From: Segatella copri
GTDB lineage: Bacteria > Bacteroidota > Bacteroidia > Bacteroidales > Bacteroidaceae
NCBI RefSeq assembly: GCF_026015625.1
Contig: NZ_JAPDVG010000001.1
Coordinates: 620,001-684,000, forward strand
Direction of reading: 5' to 3'
DNA length: 64,000 nt
The translations under genes and the position numbers were made by a program. The first letter of the stretch is position 1. Each line of letters opens with the position of its first letter. The notes beneath the pieces are model-generated. The model did no database searches. It had not been told where the DNA came from and worked only from the letters and a program-made list of their open reading frames with translations. Shown in pieces: positions 54,321-63,389 of the stretch.

Positions 54321-55118
54321 ATGAAATATCGTAATTCATTGCTTTCTGGAGCTTTTTGTACGGGACTTCTTGTCCTGTCAGCTTGTGGAACCCCACGACA
54401 AATAGCTTATTTCCAGGATTTTAACCAAAATCCTGACACGCTAATCAATCTGAAAAGTGCGGTGATTACCGCCAAGCCAACAGATAAACTCTACATCGGC
54501 GTGAAGAGCAAGGATCCACAGATCACACAGCTCTTCAACCTTACGGGAACCGCCACCAGCTACTCTACGTCGTCCATCGCCAAGGATGCCTATTATTATA
54601 CGGTAGACAGCAAGGGCAACATCGACTTTCCTGTGCTGGGCACCCTGCATGTGGCAGGTCGTACCCGAGAGCAGATTGCCGAGGAAATCAAGAAAGTTCT
54701 CGTGGAGCGCAACTTGGTGAAGGATCCCGTGGTGACCGTCAGCCTGACAAATCTCCACTATTCGGTGATTGGTGAGGTGGCACGCCCTGGACAGTATGAA
54801 ATCGAGGACGAGAAAGTGACTATTCTCGATGCCCTTAGCAAGGCGGGCGACCTGACCATCTATGGCACCCGCGAAGACGTGATGGTGTTGCGCCAGGAAA
54901 ACGGCCACCAGAAGATATACAAGATCAATCTCTGCTCGGGAAACAGCGTGTTCAACAGTCCGGTATATTACCTGCAGCAGAACGACGTGGTTTACATCAG
55001 CCCCAACGAGACCAAGGCTCGCCAGAGCACGGTCAATGGCAACAATGTCAGGAGCACGGGCTTCTGGATTAGCCTTGCCTCACTTGCCACCAGCGTGGCA
55101 GTACTTATCAAGAAATAA
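54321..55118 (+). CDS. Wza-like polysaccharide export lipoprotein
   Basis: A 265-residue lipoprotein: lipobox LSAC (Cys22), then GTPRQIAYFQDFNQ, a start typical of Bacteroidota Wza homologues. A Poly_export domain (~50-145: DKLYIGVKSKDPQITQLFN...SKGNIDFPVLGTLHVAGRTREQIAEEI) is followed by a SLBB domain (~150-225: YSVIGEVARPGQYEIEDEKVTILDALSKAGDL). It ends with a short hydrophobic helix (TGFWISLASLATSVAVLIKK). It forms the outer-membrane channel paired with the downstream kinase/co-polymerase. Confidence 0.93.
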   Translation: MKYRNSLLSGAFCTGLLVLSACGTPRQIAYFQDFNQNPDTLINLKSAVITAKPTDKLYIGVKSKDPQITQLFNLTGTATSYSTSSIAKDAYYYTVDSKGNIDFPVLGTLHVAGRTREQIAEEIKKVLVERNLVKDPVVTVSLTNLHYSVIGEVARPGQYEIEDEKVTILDALSKAGDLTIYGTREDVMVLRQENGHQKIYKINLCSGNSVFNSPVYYLQQNDVVYISPNETKARQSTVNGNNVRSTGFWISLASLATSVAVLIKK

Positions 55119-55173
55119 TGTAAGAGTAGAGTGAACACTCACCACTCAACATTCAACACTCAACATTCAAACA

Positions 55174-57666
55174 ATGATTCAGAATAATCAAGCGACGATG
55201 CAGAATGCTTCGGGTCGTCGCCCCCAGCAGGCAGAAGACTTCATTCGTCTGCAAGACTTAATGTATCTGTGCCTTGTGCGCTGGCGATGGTTTGTTATCT
55301 CGCTCGTCGTCACCCTGGGCATAGCCACTTATTACCTCCTCTCCACGCCGGGTGTCTATCAGCGCACGGCATCCATCCTCATCAAGGAAGACGGCAAGAG
55401 CCAGAGCATCAACAGCGATGTGGCCAGTATGTTCTCCGACATGGGACTCTCGGGAGGCAAGTCGAACGTCAACAACGAGTTGATTGCCATTCAGTCGCCA
55501 GCCGTCTTGCTGGAGGCAGGCAAGCAGCTTAAACTCGACGTAAACTACAGTGAAGACGGTACCTTCCATCCTGTGGCTCTCTATGGCAGAACGCTGCCTG
55601 TAACCGTTCGTTTCTATAGCTTGAACGATATGCAGAGCGCTAATTTGGATGTAGAGGTAAAGCATGGCAACCTGTTTTCCATCGTACATGTGAGTGGCAC
55701 CGACAAGGCTGGAAACGAAGTGGAATCGGACGAGGAGGTACAGGGCAAGCTGGGCCAGACCGTCCGCACGGCGATGGGCTATGTATGCGTAGACCAGGCA
55801 CCGGGCTATTCAGCCTTCGTCAATGGACATGAGAGCAGGAAACTGCATGTGACCCGCACCAACCTCTATGCCATGACCGACCATATCAAGGCGTCGCTCT
55901 CGGCAAGCATCAGCGAGGAGAAGGCAACAGTCATCGACCTGACCTATAAGGACCAGCTCACCCAGCGCGCCGAGGACGTGCTGAACACTATCATCTCCGT
56001 ATACCGCAAGAACTGGATAGAGGACAAGAACCAGATGACCGTCTCCACCTCCCATTTCATCACCGAGCGCCTGGGCGTCATCGAGCGAGAACTGGGCGAC
56101 GTAGACAATGACATCTCCTCGTTCAAGAGCCGCAATCTGCTGCCCGACGTAGAGACCGCCGCACAGCAATACATGCAGAAGAGCGGCGACGTAGACAAGC
56201 AGATACTCGAGCTGAACTCACGCCTCTCCATGGCACGCTACCTGCGCGACTTCCTGACGGGCAAGGTGGGCAAGAACCAGCTCCTGCCAGCCAATATCGG
56301 CATCAACAGCCCGGGCATTGAGCAGCAGATTACCGAATACAACAAGCAGCAGCTGGAGCGCAACAACCTGGTGGCTAACTCCAGCGAGCAGAACCCATTG
56401 GTGGCTGACTATGACCAGAGCCTCGCCTCCATGCGCCATAGCATCGTAACCAGTATCGACAACTTCGTGGTGACACTCAACTCGCAGCTTGGCAACCTGC
56501 AGGCAAACGAGGCGCAGACCACCAGCCAGATAGCCAGCAACCCTAGCCAGGCAAAGTACCTGCAAACGGTGGGTCGCCAGCAGAAGGTGAAGGAGGCGCT
56601 CTACCTCTTCCTCTTGCAGAAGAGAGAGGAAAACGAGCTTTCCAAGGCTTTCACCGCCTACAACACGCGCATCATCACCCCTCCTACGGGCGACATCAAG
56701 CCCGTGCAGCCTGTGCGCCGCAACATCATCCTCGTGGCTTTCGTTCTCGGATTCCTGATACCTGTGGTAGTCATCTTTATCCGTGAGAACATGAACACGA
56801 CGGTGAGGGGCAGAAACGACCTCAAGAACATCACCATACCATTCCTCGGTGAGATACCATACTGCATCAGTCGCAAGAACAGACCAACTCTTCTGCAGCG
56901 CATCCAGTTCTGGAAGAAGCCGAAGGAGACGCGACAGATTGTGGTGAAGGCAGGCAAGCGCGACATCGTGAACGAGGCGTTCCGCGTGCTGCGCACTAAC
57001 CTGGAGTTCATGATAGGTACCCATCCTGAGCAGAACGTCATCATCCTTACGTCTTTCAACCCAGGCTCGGGCAAGAGTCACCTGGCAGCCAACATCGCCA
57101 TGTCGTTCGCCATCAAGGAGAAGAAGGTACTCGTCATCGATGGTGACCTCCGCCATGGTTCCATATCCATGCTCGTGGGCAGCCCTGGCGAGGGACTCAG
57201 CGACTATCTCAACGGCAGAACCGATGACCTGGAGGGCATCATCTGCCATGGCGAGGAGTATGGACTGGTGAAGGGTTTCGACGTGCTGCCTATCGGTACC
57301 ATGCCGCCTAACCCTACGGAGCTCCTCTTCACCGACCGTCTGGAGAAGATAATCAAGCAGATCAGGGGTGAGTACGATTATGTGTTCATCGACTGTCCAC
57401 CTGTGGAAATCGTGGCAGATACCCAGATTATAGAGAAATTTACCGACCGCACCATCTTCGTGGTACGCTCGGGCTTGATGCAGCGCAGTATGCTGGGCGA
57501 CATCGAGCAGCTCTACAAGGATAAGAAATTCAAGAATATGTCACTCATTCTGAACGGAACCAAGGCTCAGGGCGGCCGCTACGGCCACTACTATCGCTAT
57601 GGCTATCACTATGGCTATGGCTACGGCTACCACTACGGCTCCGACAAGAATGGGGGGCAAAAATAG
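55174..57666 (+). CDS. Wzc-like polysaccharide co-polymerase and tyrosine autokinase
   Basis: An 830-residue inner-membrane protein. A Wzz domain follows the first membrane helix (RWFVISLVVTLGIATYYLL, about 37-55), then coiled coils and a second helix near 505-525 (IILVAFVLGFLIPVVVIFI). The cytosolic BY-kinase has Walker A NPGSGKSHLAAN, Walker A' VLVIDGDLRHG and Walker B YVFIDCPP. The Tyr-rich tail (YGHYYRYGYHYGYGYGYHYG) is the autophosphorylation cluster. It controls chain length with Wza, and the next gene is its likely phosphatase. An N-terminal alternative start lies at the Met nine codons in. Confidence 0.94.
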   Translation: MIQNNQATMQNASGRRPQQAEDFIRLQDLMYLCLVRWRWFVISLVVTLGIATYYLLSTPGVYQRTASILIKEDGKSQSINSDVASMFSDMGLSGGKSNVNNELIAIQSPAVLLEAGKQLKLDVNYSEDGTFHPVALYGRTLPVTVRFYSLNDMQSANLDVEVKHGNLFSIVHVSGTDKAGNEVESDEEVQGKLGQTVRTAMGYVCVDQAPGYSAFVNGHESRKLHVTRTNLYAMTDHIKASLSASISEEKATVIDLTYKDQLTQRAEDVLNTIISVYRKNWIEDKNQMTVSTSHFITERLGVIERELGDVDNDISSFKSRNLLPDVETAAQQYMQKSGDVDKQILELNSRLSMARYLRDFLTGKVGKNQLLPANIGINSPGIEQQITEYNKQQLERNNLVANSSEQNPLVADYDQSLASMRHSIVTSIDNFVVTLNSQLGNLQANEAQTTSQIASNPSQAKYLQTVGRQQKVKEALYLFLLQKREENELSKAFTAYNTRIITPPTGDIKPVQPVRRNIILVAFVLGFLIPVVVIFIRENMNTTVRGRNDLKNITIPFLGEIPYCISRKNRPTLLQRIQFWKKPKETRQIVVKAGKRDIVNEAFRVLRTNLEFMIGTHPEQNVIILTSFNPGSGKSHLAANIAMSFAIKEKKVLVIDGDLRHGSISMLVGSPGEGLSDYLNGRTDDLEGIICHGEEYGLVKGFDVLPIGTMPPNPTELLFTDRLEKIIKQIRGEYDYVFIDCPPVEIVADTQIIEKFTDRTIFVVRSGLMQRSMLGDIEQLYKDKKFKNMSLILNGTKAQGGRYGHYYRYGYHYGYGYGYHYGSDKNGGQK

Positions 57667-57700
57667 GAAAGTAGAAAATAGGATAAAAGAATAGAAAAAT

Positions 57701-58417
57701 ATGAATATATTCCGTGAGGCGTTCCGTTGGATTTGCAATCCGACGGCAATCAAGAAAGCACCATCAGAGAGACTCCCCGGCGGCATCGACTGGCACTGCC
57801 ACATCCTGCCCGGCGTGGACGACGGATTTCAAGAGGTAAAGAAGTCGTTGGAAATGTTGTGCCTTTACGAAGGCGCAGGCATGAGGGATGTCTGGTTTAC
57901 GCCTCATATTATGGAAGACGTACCCAACGAGACCACCCATTTGCGCCAAGTATTTGCGAACTTCCAAAAACAATATCAGCAGGACTTCGCTGAGCGAAAC
58001 CCTGCTGACAGAAAAATGCTCCGGCTGCATCTCGCAGCCGAAAATATGCTAGATGCGCTCTTCGAAAAGCGCCTGAAGGCAAACGACCTGTTGCCGCTGG
58101 GCGAGGATGGCAAACTCCTGTTGGTGGAGACGAGCATCTTCTCTGCCCCGATGAATTTCCATGCCCTCCTGGAGCGCATCAAGAACAAGGGCTACACGCC
58201 CGTGCTTGCCCATCCTGAGCGCTACCTCTACATGGAGAAGCGCGATTACGAGAAGCTCAAGTTGATGGGCATAAAGTTCCAGCGAAATGTGTTCTCGATA
58301 GATGGACAGTATGGCAAGAAGGTGCAGAAACGATGCAAGTGGCTCATGAAGCAAGATATGTACGACATGGTGGGCTCCGACATGCACCGCCTCGGCATCT
58401 TCTGGCAATACTGGTAG
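57701..58417 (+). CDS. CpsB/CapC-like PHP tyrosine phosphatase
   Basis: A 238-residue metal-dependent phosphatase of the PHP fold: DWHCHILPGVDDGFQE carries the HxH motif, FTPHIMEDVPN the next metal His, and later LAHPERYLYM and GSDMHRLG. It should dephosphorylate the Wzc-like kinase upstream and so set polymer assembly. Codons ~9-15 (RWICNPTA) come from a palindrome GGATTTGCAATCC (57729-57741) that also occurs in noncoding DNA elsewhere in this window; related proteins would show whether it is an insertion. Confidence 0.93.
   Translation: MNIFREAFRWICNPTAIKKAPSERLPGGIDWHCHILPGVDDGFQEVKKSLEMLCLYEGAGMRDVWFTPHIMEDVPNETTHLRQVFANFQKQYQQDFAERNPADRKMLRLHLAAENMLDALFEKRLKANDLLPLGEDGKLLLVETSIFSAPMNFHALLERIKNKGYTPVLAHPERYLYMEKRDYEKLKLMGIKFQRNVFSIDGQYGKKVQKRCKWLMKQDMYDMVGSDMHRLGIFWQYW
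57724..57746 (+). repeat. GGATTTGCAATCC palindrome inside the phosphatase coding sequence
   Basis: CCGTTGGATTTGCAATCCGACGG, the reverse-complement orientation of the copies after the nuclease gene (9205-9223, 9253-9266). Flanking CCG/CGG extends the stem with a mismatch. Confidence 0.6.
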
Positions 58418-58449
58418 AATTAGAACTTAAGGTTTGATTACTGGGAATT

Positions 58450-58542
58450 TTACTGGCAGCTCTGTACGCAGAATGCGCTAGCTACGGCGGTAAGTACGGT
58501 GATGATGAAATTGATCACCTTCTTGATGGTTTCTTTCTTCAT
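58450..58542 (-). CDS. Smalltalk protein (30 aa)
   Basis: A 30-residue peptide (MKKETIKKVINFIITVLTAV...CVQSCQ) with one amphipathic-to-hydrophobic helix and a Cys near the end. Size, KKET start, TVLTA core and terminal SC match the smalltalk family, which occurs next to amidase and HU genes in Bacteroidota capsule regions. It lies 70 bp after the amidase stop. A membrane-active or signalling role has not been established. Confidence 0.75.
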   Translation of the reverse strand: MKKETIKKVINFIITVLTAVASAFCVQSCQ

Positions 58543-58562
58543 AGTTCAAATTAAAATTAAAA

Positions 58563-58607
58563 ATTCAACACTCAACATTCAACACTCAACACTCAACATT
58601 CAACATT
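58563..58607. repeat. Tandem CACTCAACATTCAA micro-repeat
   Basis: Seven copies of a CAACATT/CAACACT heptamer in tandem between the amidase stop and the smalltalk start. Similar heptamers precede the starts of the genes at 7661 and 55174. Confidence 0.65.
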
Positions 58608-58612
58608 AAGCA

Positions 58613-59125
58613 TTAAAGTGGAAATTTTTTCGCTGCATCGAAGCAAGGGCATGCCTTCGGGGTGGTGCCCGGCAAGTCACGATGCCCCACAATCTTAGCC
58701 TGTGGGAACGTGATCTTGAGCTTGCGCAGCAGATTCCACATTGCGTCATACTGGGCACGGGTAAGGGTGTCGGCAGGACGACCCTCGTCATCCAGCCCGC
58801 CCTCGTAGCAGATGCCGATGGAGCAGCGGTTGTATGGGCGGGCATGTGAGCCCACCTCCAGCAGCTTTCTGAACTGCGTGATGCTTCCGTCCTTGTGGAC
58901 ATAGAAGTGGTAGCCCACGGTGCGGAATCCACGCTTCTTGTGGTCGCGCATCAGTTGCTTGTCGGTGTAGTTACGGTCGGCACGTGTTGCCGAGCAATGA
59001 ATTACGAGAAAACGGACGCTCAGAGGTGAGTCCATCATCTCGCCGTTCTCTGTGTAGGCGAGCAGGAGATGCTCATTGAGCACCTCCTCGCCGCCAATCG
59101 TCATCGGAAATCGATCTTGTGTCAT
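58613..59125 (-). CDS. N-acetylmuramoyl-L-alanine amidase (Amidase_2)
   Basis: A 170-residue peptidoglycan amidase-like protein. The zinc-site elements are FLVIHCSATR (first His), VGYHFYVHKDG and VGHRDLPGTTPKACPCFDAA (His and Cys ligands). No signal peptide is seen. Phage and capsule-linked versions of this enzyme lyse cells or trim wall; this one is of the Bacteroidota capsule-module type. The first ~37 residues precede the domain, so a start at the later Met (MDSPLSVR) is possible. It is followed by the smalltalk gene. Confidence 0.9.
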   Translation of the reverse strand: MTQDRFPMTIGGEEVLNEHLLLAYTENGEMMDSPLSVRFLVIHCSATRADRNYTDKQLMRDHKKRGFRTVGYHFYVHKDGSITQFRKLLEVGSHARPYNRCSIGICYEGGLDDEGRPADTLTRAQYDAMWNLLRKLKITFPQAKIVGHRDLPGTTPKACPCFDAAKKFPL

Positions 59126-59156
59126 TTTCGGTCAATTGATTTTAAAAACTTGTTAA

Positions 59157-59175
59157 GGGGATTTGCAATCCCCGG
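59157..59175 (-). repeat. GGATTTGCAATCC palindrome after the HU gene
   Basis: GGGGATTTGCAATCCCCGG at the end of the HU gene; it is the same palindrome as in the phosphatase gene, near the stop of HU and the start of the amidase. Confidence 0.6.
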
Positions 59176-59697
59176 TTACTCAAGTCCATCGCCTTCCGAA
59201 CTGCTGCCTGGGTTAGTGGTAGAGCCAGAGTCGCTCTTGCCTGTATCTCCCGATGGCGTAGTTGTTTCGGTGTCGGTGGTGGTCGAAGACTTCTTTTTCT
59301 TAGCACCATACTTCTTCAAGTTGGCGTCGAGGTTGAGATTCACAGAGCGGAAGTCGCCCGTGGCGCGGGCTTTCATTCTTACTCCTTCGATGTTCTTAGA
59401 TACGGTGAAGTCGTCGGCGTTCTCTGCACCCATCTTGTTCTTGATGCTGATGTAGAAGATGGCGAGGTTGTCGAGCTTTACATTCTTGCCCATGAGCAGG
59501 AGCTCCTTGATGTGGGTCACGGCATCGATGAGGATGCCCTTGATGGTCCCGGCTGAGAATGGAGAGTTGTGACCATGCATGTGGTCGGCGAGCTCATCGA
59601 GATCTACAGTTTCACTAATGTGGGGCTTGGCGTAGTACTTGCCATAAGCCTTCACGTTCTTCTTGTTGTTGTTCTTCTTTAAATCGTACTCAATCAT
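59176..59697 (-). CDS. HU-like DNA-binding protein
   Basis: A 173-residue HU-domain protein of the kind encoded by Bacteroidota capsule modules. The core ~20-120 has DELADHMHGHNSPFSAGTIKGILIDAVTHIKELLLMGKNVKLDNLA, then FYISIKNKM. The C-terminal ~45 residues are Thr/Ser/Gly-rich and acidic (TTDTETTTPSGDTGKSDSG), probably disordered. It presumably binds DNA in this module; the target is unknown. A -7 element lies ~78 bp upstream. Confidence 0.88.
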   Translation of the reverse strand: MIEYDLKKNNNKKNVKAYGKYYAKPHISETVDLDELADHMHGHNSPFSAGTIKGILIDAVTHIKELLLMGKNVKLDNLAIFYISIKNKMGAENADDFTVSKNIEGVRMKARATGDFRSVNLNLDANLKKYGAKKKKSSTTTDTETTTPSGDTGKSDSGSTTNPGSSSEGDGLE

Positions 59698-59774
59698 AAG
59701 GCTAATAAATTGTTTTATGGTTCGTGTTTCATGTATTAAAGCGCTGCGCAGTGCTTGTTTCTTGTTTACGGTTG

Positions 59775-59782
59775 CAAAGATA
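59775..59782 (-). promoter_or_regulatory. -7 promoter element for the HU-amidase genes
   Basis: TATCTTTG on the minus strand, 78 bp before the HU start. It lies between that gene and the DUF4248 gene, so the module has at least two transcripts. Confidence 0.6.
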
Positions 59783-59858
59783 CTACTTTCATAAGAGGCT
59801 TCTGTACGATAGGGGTGAGATAGGGATACGATGGGGCATAAAACAGGAAAACTCAGTA

Positions 59859-60068
59859 TTATGGCTCGCCCAGATACTCATAGATGAGCAGCGTCTGGCG
59901 CATGGTGAAGGTCTTCGCCAACCGTTCGTAGCCCTCTCTTCGCAAGGCTTCAAGCAGAGGCGGACAGTGGTTTACCATTCGCATCAGGTGGTTTAGTGCC
60001 ACGTGTTTCGACTGCTCCGGAAAGTAGAGCTTGGCAAGCTCGAATTTTTTGTATATCTTGATTTTCAT
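59859..60068 (-). CDS. DUF4248 domain-containing protein
   Basis: A 69-residue helical protein (MKIKIYKKFELAKLYFPEQS, HVALNHLMRMVNHCPPLLEALR) that fits DUF4248, a short family found beside VirE-like genes in Bacteroidota. It may have a winged-helix or HTH-like role, but this is not established. It lies 101 bp after the VirE-like gene on the same strand. Confidence 0.88.
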   Translation of the reverse strand: MKIKIYKKFELAKLYFPEQSKHVALNHLMRMVNHCPPLLEALRREGYERLAKTFTMRQTLLIYEYLGEP

Positions 60069-60169
60069 ATAGATTTGACTTTTATGAATCGCGGTAATAA
60101 TACTTAGCGTTTCTCTTGATGATACTTAGCGTTGCTGGCAATGCTGGTTAGCACTTGCCAGAATGCTGC

Positions 60170-62476
60170 TTATTGTTGGTCAGAACCATTCTGGCTATGC
60201 GTAGCTATGGTTCTGTACGGTTTCAAGTACGTTTCTGCGCATTCGTTTGGACTGCAGATCGCCTCGGTGTTGATTTCTCCCGGATTCTTCTCTATTACGA
60301 GCCATCCGTTGCCTTTGGCGCGGTGTACCTTCTTGAAGCCCAGTCGCTGCATCACGGCACTCAGATTCTGGTGACTCATGTTGCGGCTCAGGGCAGGACT
60401 TCCGCCTATGCGCTCCATGATTTCCGATGAATAGCGGAACTTTACATATTGAGGGGCGGTGTCTGATTTCGGCACCTTGTAGAAGCGCAGTATCTGGTCT
60501 TCCATGAAGTTGGAAACCATGAACATGCCGTTGTGCTCCCTCATCACGTCGATGTCGACGGTGGTGAGCCAGTATACCCAACCCTCTTCTTGGTTTTTCA
60601 CCCGATTGGTTACCTCTTGTCCCAGAGCTACAGCCTGGGCATAGACGTGCTGGTAGTCGATGGGTGTCTCCCTAGGGCTCTCGATATTGTCTACGAACCA
60701 TGGTGAGTAGCGGCGGTTCTCCTCGTCGGTGATGATCTGTATGCTGTTGCTGGTGCCACAGAGGGCACCACGGTGCAGCAGTTCCGAACGGTACTTGTCG
60801 TAGGGGCGGCGGATGGAGAACACCAGCTTGGTGACGTTGCTCTTGAGGGCGCTCAGCCCCTTGCCGAAGGTAGACTCCAGTTCGTCGAGGCATATGAGTG
60901 CCTTGCTTGAGAAAGCCTCCATGAAGTCCTTGTCGGTATAGTTGGCGGTTGACTCGTTGATGAAGTACTGGCGCAGGCATGGCGGCAGGATATAATAGAA
61001 GAATGTGGTTTTGTTGATGCCACCCCTCCCGATGAATATCAGGATGGTCTGGCTCACCACTCTCGGTGATACCCATGCCACCACCATCGATACGAGCCAT
61101 TTCTTGAAGAAGTATCTGAACTCTTCCTGCGAGTGGTGGTAGCCAGGGCAATAGTTGATGGTTACCCGGTTGGCAAGCTCGTCGATGTAGTCGGTCTTTC
61201 CGTCCCATTTGGGCAGACTCCTGAGATATTCGTCGAAGGGATCCCAAGGCTCGCTGAAATCGCTGTTGATGATGGCGTGCAACTTGATGGTGGTCACTTC
61301 GAGTCCCATCTCGTCCATCTGGGTCCAGATGGTGTTCTCTATGTTGTCGTCGATGCGGGTCCACTTATGGTATTTGCCTTTGATTATATCGCGACTCAGC
61401 ACCTCGTGAAATCCCGTCACCTCATTGTGGTGAAACTCGTATCTCATCGAGAGCCACTGCTTGATTACCTTGACAGTCGGCTTACCCGAGAAGCCCTCGC
61501 CTTTGCGGTAGAAGTGCCAGGTGCCTAGCTTCTCGGTGTGCTTGTAGCATGATTTCATCACGCTGTCAGCATCGGGATAGTCGGAGCTGAAGTTGCTCTT
61601 GGCGTAGGTCATTGCCTCTTCCTTGTCTATGCCATAGCGCACGCACACCTTGCCGAAGTGGAGCACATACTCGTTGTGGGCACCGCTCTCAAACTTGTAG
61701 CCCCACGTGTCGAGCAGGTTCAGTATGTGCTGCGCTGCCTCGTCCATCGAGGGAACCCCCTTGCCCAGTGCCACCATCTTCTGGCTGTTTCGCTTGCGCT
61801 TGCTGGCACGTTTGGCATATTTCGCCTCGTTGGCCTTCTTGGTGTAGAGCGCCTTCAGGTCGTGGGTGTCCAGGCCGAAAGGCTCTGCGTCCCAATGGAA
61901 GTAGGCGGTAGGGTCGTGGGCGAGTCCGCACATCCGGGTGATGTCTACGCATTGCTCGTCGGCAGGCACGCCTAGCAACTTACTGTAATAGCTCATCGCC
62001 TTGCGTATGATCACATCGAAAAGTTCCAGTGCGGTCACCTCGTCGTCATCTATGGGCAGGTATCTGGAGATGATGCGCAGACCCCGTTGGCTCACGGTGA
62101 TGAACCTCATCATGGTGTGAGGGTCGGCGTCCGCCTTCTGTACGACCTCCTTCATCTTTTCTGCAGGAATCTTGTCGATATCCACGGCGATCATCTGGGT
62201 GGTCTTTACCACGTTGCGCAGTTCCTTGCCCCGTCCGTCCATGAGCACGGAGGTAGTGATGCCTGGCATCATCACCTTGGTTTGATGAGCGAGCTCGCTG
62301 CTGATGCGCATGTTCTTGCGGTAGTCTTCGGTACGCGCCTGGGTCATGGCGTCGAGGGTGATGATTCGCTGCAGTTCATCAAGACTGATGAGTTGTCTGC
62401 TTTCGCTGGAGGCGATAGCATAGAAGAAAGATGGTAATACCATTTCTTGTCTTTGTTCTTGTTCTGTTTTTGTCAT
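60170..62476 (-). CDS. VirE/BT4734-like ATPase of the capsule-linked module
   Basis: A 768-residue protein read from the ATG at 62476 (MTKTEQEQRQEM); the frame is open to 62533, but a promoter box lies at 62531. The N-terminal BT4734-like domain includes IAVDIDKIP and GLRIISRYLP, an archaeo-eukaryotic-primase-like pattern. A VirE/D5-type ATPase domain follows (~430-620) with the P-loop-like GRGGINKTTFF, where Asn stands in the usual Gly position, and ALICLDELES as Walker B. A C-terminal winged helix is likely. It resembles replication primase-helicases of mobile elements but is common in capsule loci; function there is unknown. Confidence 0.88.
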   Translation of the reverse strand: MTKTEQEQRQEMVLPSFFYAIASSESRQLISLDELQRIITLDAMTQARTEDYRKNMRISSELAHQTKVMMPGITTSVLMDGRGKELRNVVKTTQMIAVDIDKIPAEKMKEVVQKADADPHTMMRFITVSQRGLRIISRYLPIDDDEVTALELFDVIIRKAMSYYSKLLGVPADEQCVDITRMCGLAHDPTAYFHWDAEPFGLDTHDLKALYTKKANEAKYAKRASKRKRNSQKMVALGKGVPSMDEAAQHILNLLDTWGYKFESGAHNEYVLHFGKVCVRYGIDKEEAMTYAKSNFSSDYPDADSVMKSCYKHTEKLGTWHFYRKGEGFSGKPTVKVIKQWLSMRYEFHHNEVTGFHEVLSRDIIKGKYHKWTRIDDNIENTIWTQMDEMGLEVTTIKLHAIINSDFSEPWDPFDEYLRSLPKWDGKTDYIDELANRVTINYCPGYHHSQEEFRYFFKKWLVSMVVAWVSPRVVSQTILIFIGRGGINKTTFFYYILPPCLRQYFINESTANYTDKDFMEAFSSKALICLDELESTFGKGLSALKSNVTKLVFSIRRPYDKYRSELLHRGALCGTSNSIQIITDEENRRYSPWFVDNIESPRETPIDYQHVYAQAVALGQEVTNRVKNQEEGWVYWLTTVDIDVMREHNGMFMVSNFMEDQILRFYKVPKSDTAPQYVKFRYSSEIMERIGGSPALSRNMSHQNLSAVMQRLGFKKVHRAKGNGWLVIEKNPGEINTEAICSPNECAETYLKPYRTIATHSQNGSDQQ

Positions 62477-62530
62477 TTTTAAGCAAATGATTAGAAGTTG
62501 TATTAAAATTGAATCATATAGATTCCGCTG

Positions 62531-62538
62531 CAAAGCTA
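62531..62538 (-). promoter_or_regulatory. -7 promoter element for the VirE-like gene
   Basis: TAGCTTTG on the minus strand, 54 bp before the ATG at 62476. Confidence 0.6.
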
Positions 62539-62668
62539 AGCATAAAATTTGGCATTGAAATCAAAAAGTTCCGATTTTGGAACATATCATAAATTTATTT
62601 AAAATGTTTTTCAAAAGAATCAAAAGTGAAGTCATGGGAATCAAGGATTCCTACGACTACAGACGGGC

Positions 62669-62986
62669 ATGATTCCTGTCCACAAGTGTTTTAATCTTTT
62701 AGTCCACAACGTGTTCTGGGCTATGCGTGAAGAACTGAAGGAAGACCGTTTTGAGGGTGGTCTTACTGAGGAGGAGAAGCATTGGGCTTCCACCAAGTCA
62801 GCCATCCGCAAGGAGTTCCGGCTGTCTGATGCGTACACCAAGAGTCTGGAGACGATGGACCGTGTTGTTTCCATCGACGACTACTGGGGCGCGATACGTT
62901 GGATGGAGTCGTTGGTTGGCGAGGCTCACAGAGACGAGCTGCTTCGTCTGATTGACGGGTTGTTGGAACCATTGTCGCCGAAATGA
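62669..62986 (+). CDS. Hypothetical protein (105 aa)
   Basis: A 105-residue charged, helical protein (EELKEDRFEGGLTEEEKHWASTKSAIRKEF, then DDYWGAIRWMESLVG and RDELLRLIDGLLEPL). A second possible start is the Met at 62723 (MREELKED), after which the composition becomes protein-like; the first 18 codons are doubtful. No domain is recognised. It lies between the module promoter and the sugar dehydrogenase leader, in capsule direction. Confidence 0.55.
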   Translation: MIPVHKCFNLLVHNVFWAMREELKEDRFEGGLTEEEKHWASTKSAIRKEFRLSDAYTKSLETMDRVVSIDDYWGAIRWMESLVGEAHRDELLRLIDGLLEPLSPK

Positions 62987-63010
62987 GCGATTTTTAGATT
63001 AGCAAACAAA

Positions 63011-63148
63011 GCGTGAAGTGTGAAGGGGGTATATGAACTTTAGCGTGAAAAGAGTGTTAAAAAGAAGGCATAACTATCTGATACCCTTTCTCTTTATCTT
63101 TTGCGCACGATGTATATACAAAAGTTCTTATACACCCCCTTCACACCC
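63011..63148. repeat. GTGAAGGGGGT motif pair upstream of the sugar dehydrogenase
   Basis: GCGTGAAGTGTGAAGGGGGTA (63011-63031) faces TACACCCCCTTCACACCC (63131-63148), so the two form an inverted pair ~100 bp apart. The TGAAGGG core also occurs at 16685-16889. Confidence 0.45.
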
Positions 63149-63195
63149 ACCCAAAAATACTTTGAGAGGGGAAAAGGCATTCCCTCCTCACTATG

Positions 63196-63366
63196 GCATC
63201 CTGATTTCTACGAGAGAAAAAGCTATCCTCCCCAAGATTCAGGATGCTTTATAACAAAAGATTATACAGCGAAAAGTAGCTTAGTAGTGTGGGCGCTACA
63301 TAATCACCCACAACGCATCCTGTAGTTCTCATTCGGGAAGTAAGTCCCGAAAGAGGCTCAGGATGC
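63196..63366 (+). promoter_or_regulatory. Two tandem hairpins with GCATCCTGA stems in the dehydrogenase leader
   Basis: GCATCCTGA (63196-63204) pairs with TCAGGATGC (63239-63247). A second pair, GCATCCTG (63315-63322) and CAGGATGC (63359-63366), encloses TTCGGGA/TCCCGAA. Both lie in the ~400-bp gene-free stretch before the dehydrogenase, the second only 24 bp before its start. They may be attenuators or RNA-stability elements. Confidence 0.5.
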
Positions 63367-63389
63367 TTATTATTCAAGAACTTAAAACA

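Noticed and set aside
63033..63325. Two overlapping frames before the sugar dehydrogenase
   Set aside because: They run through inverted repeats and hairpins, overlap each other in different frames, and show no domain.
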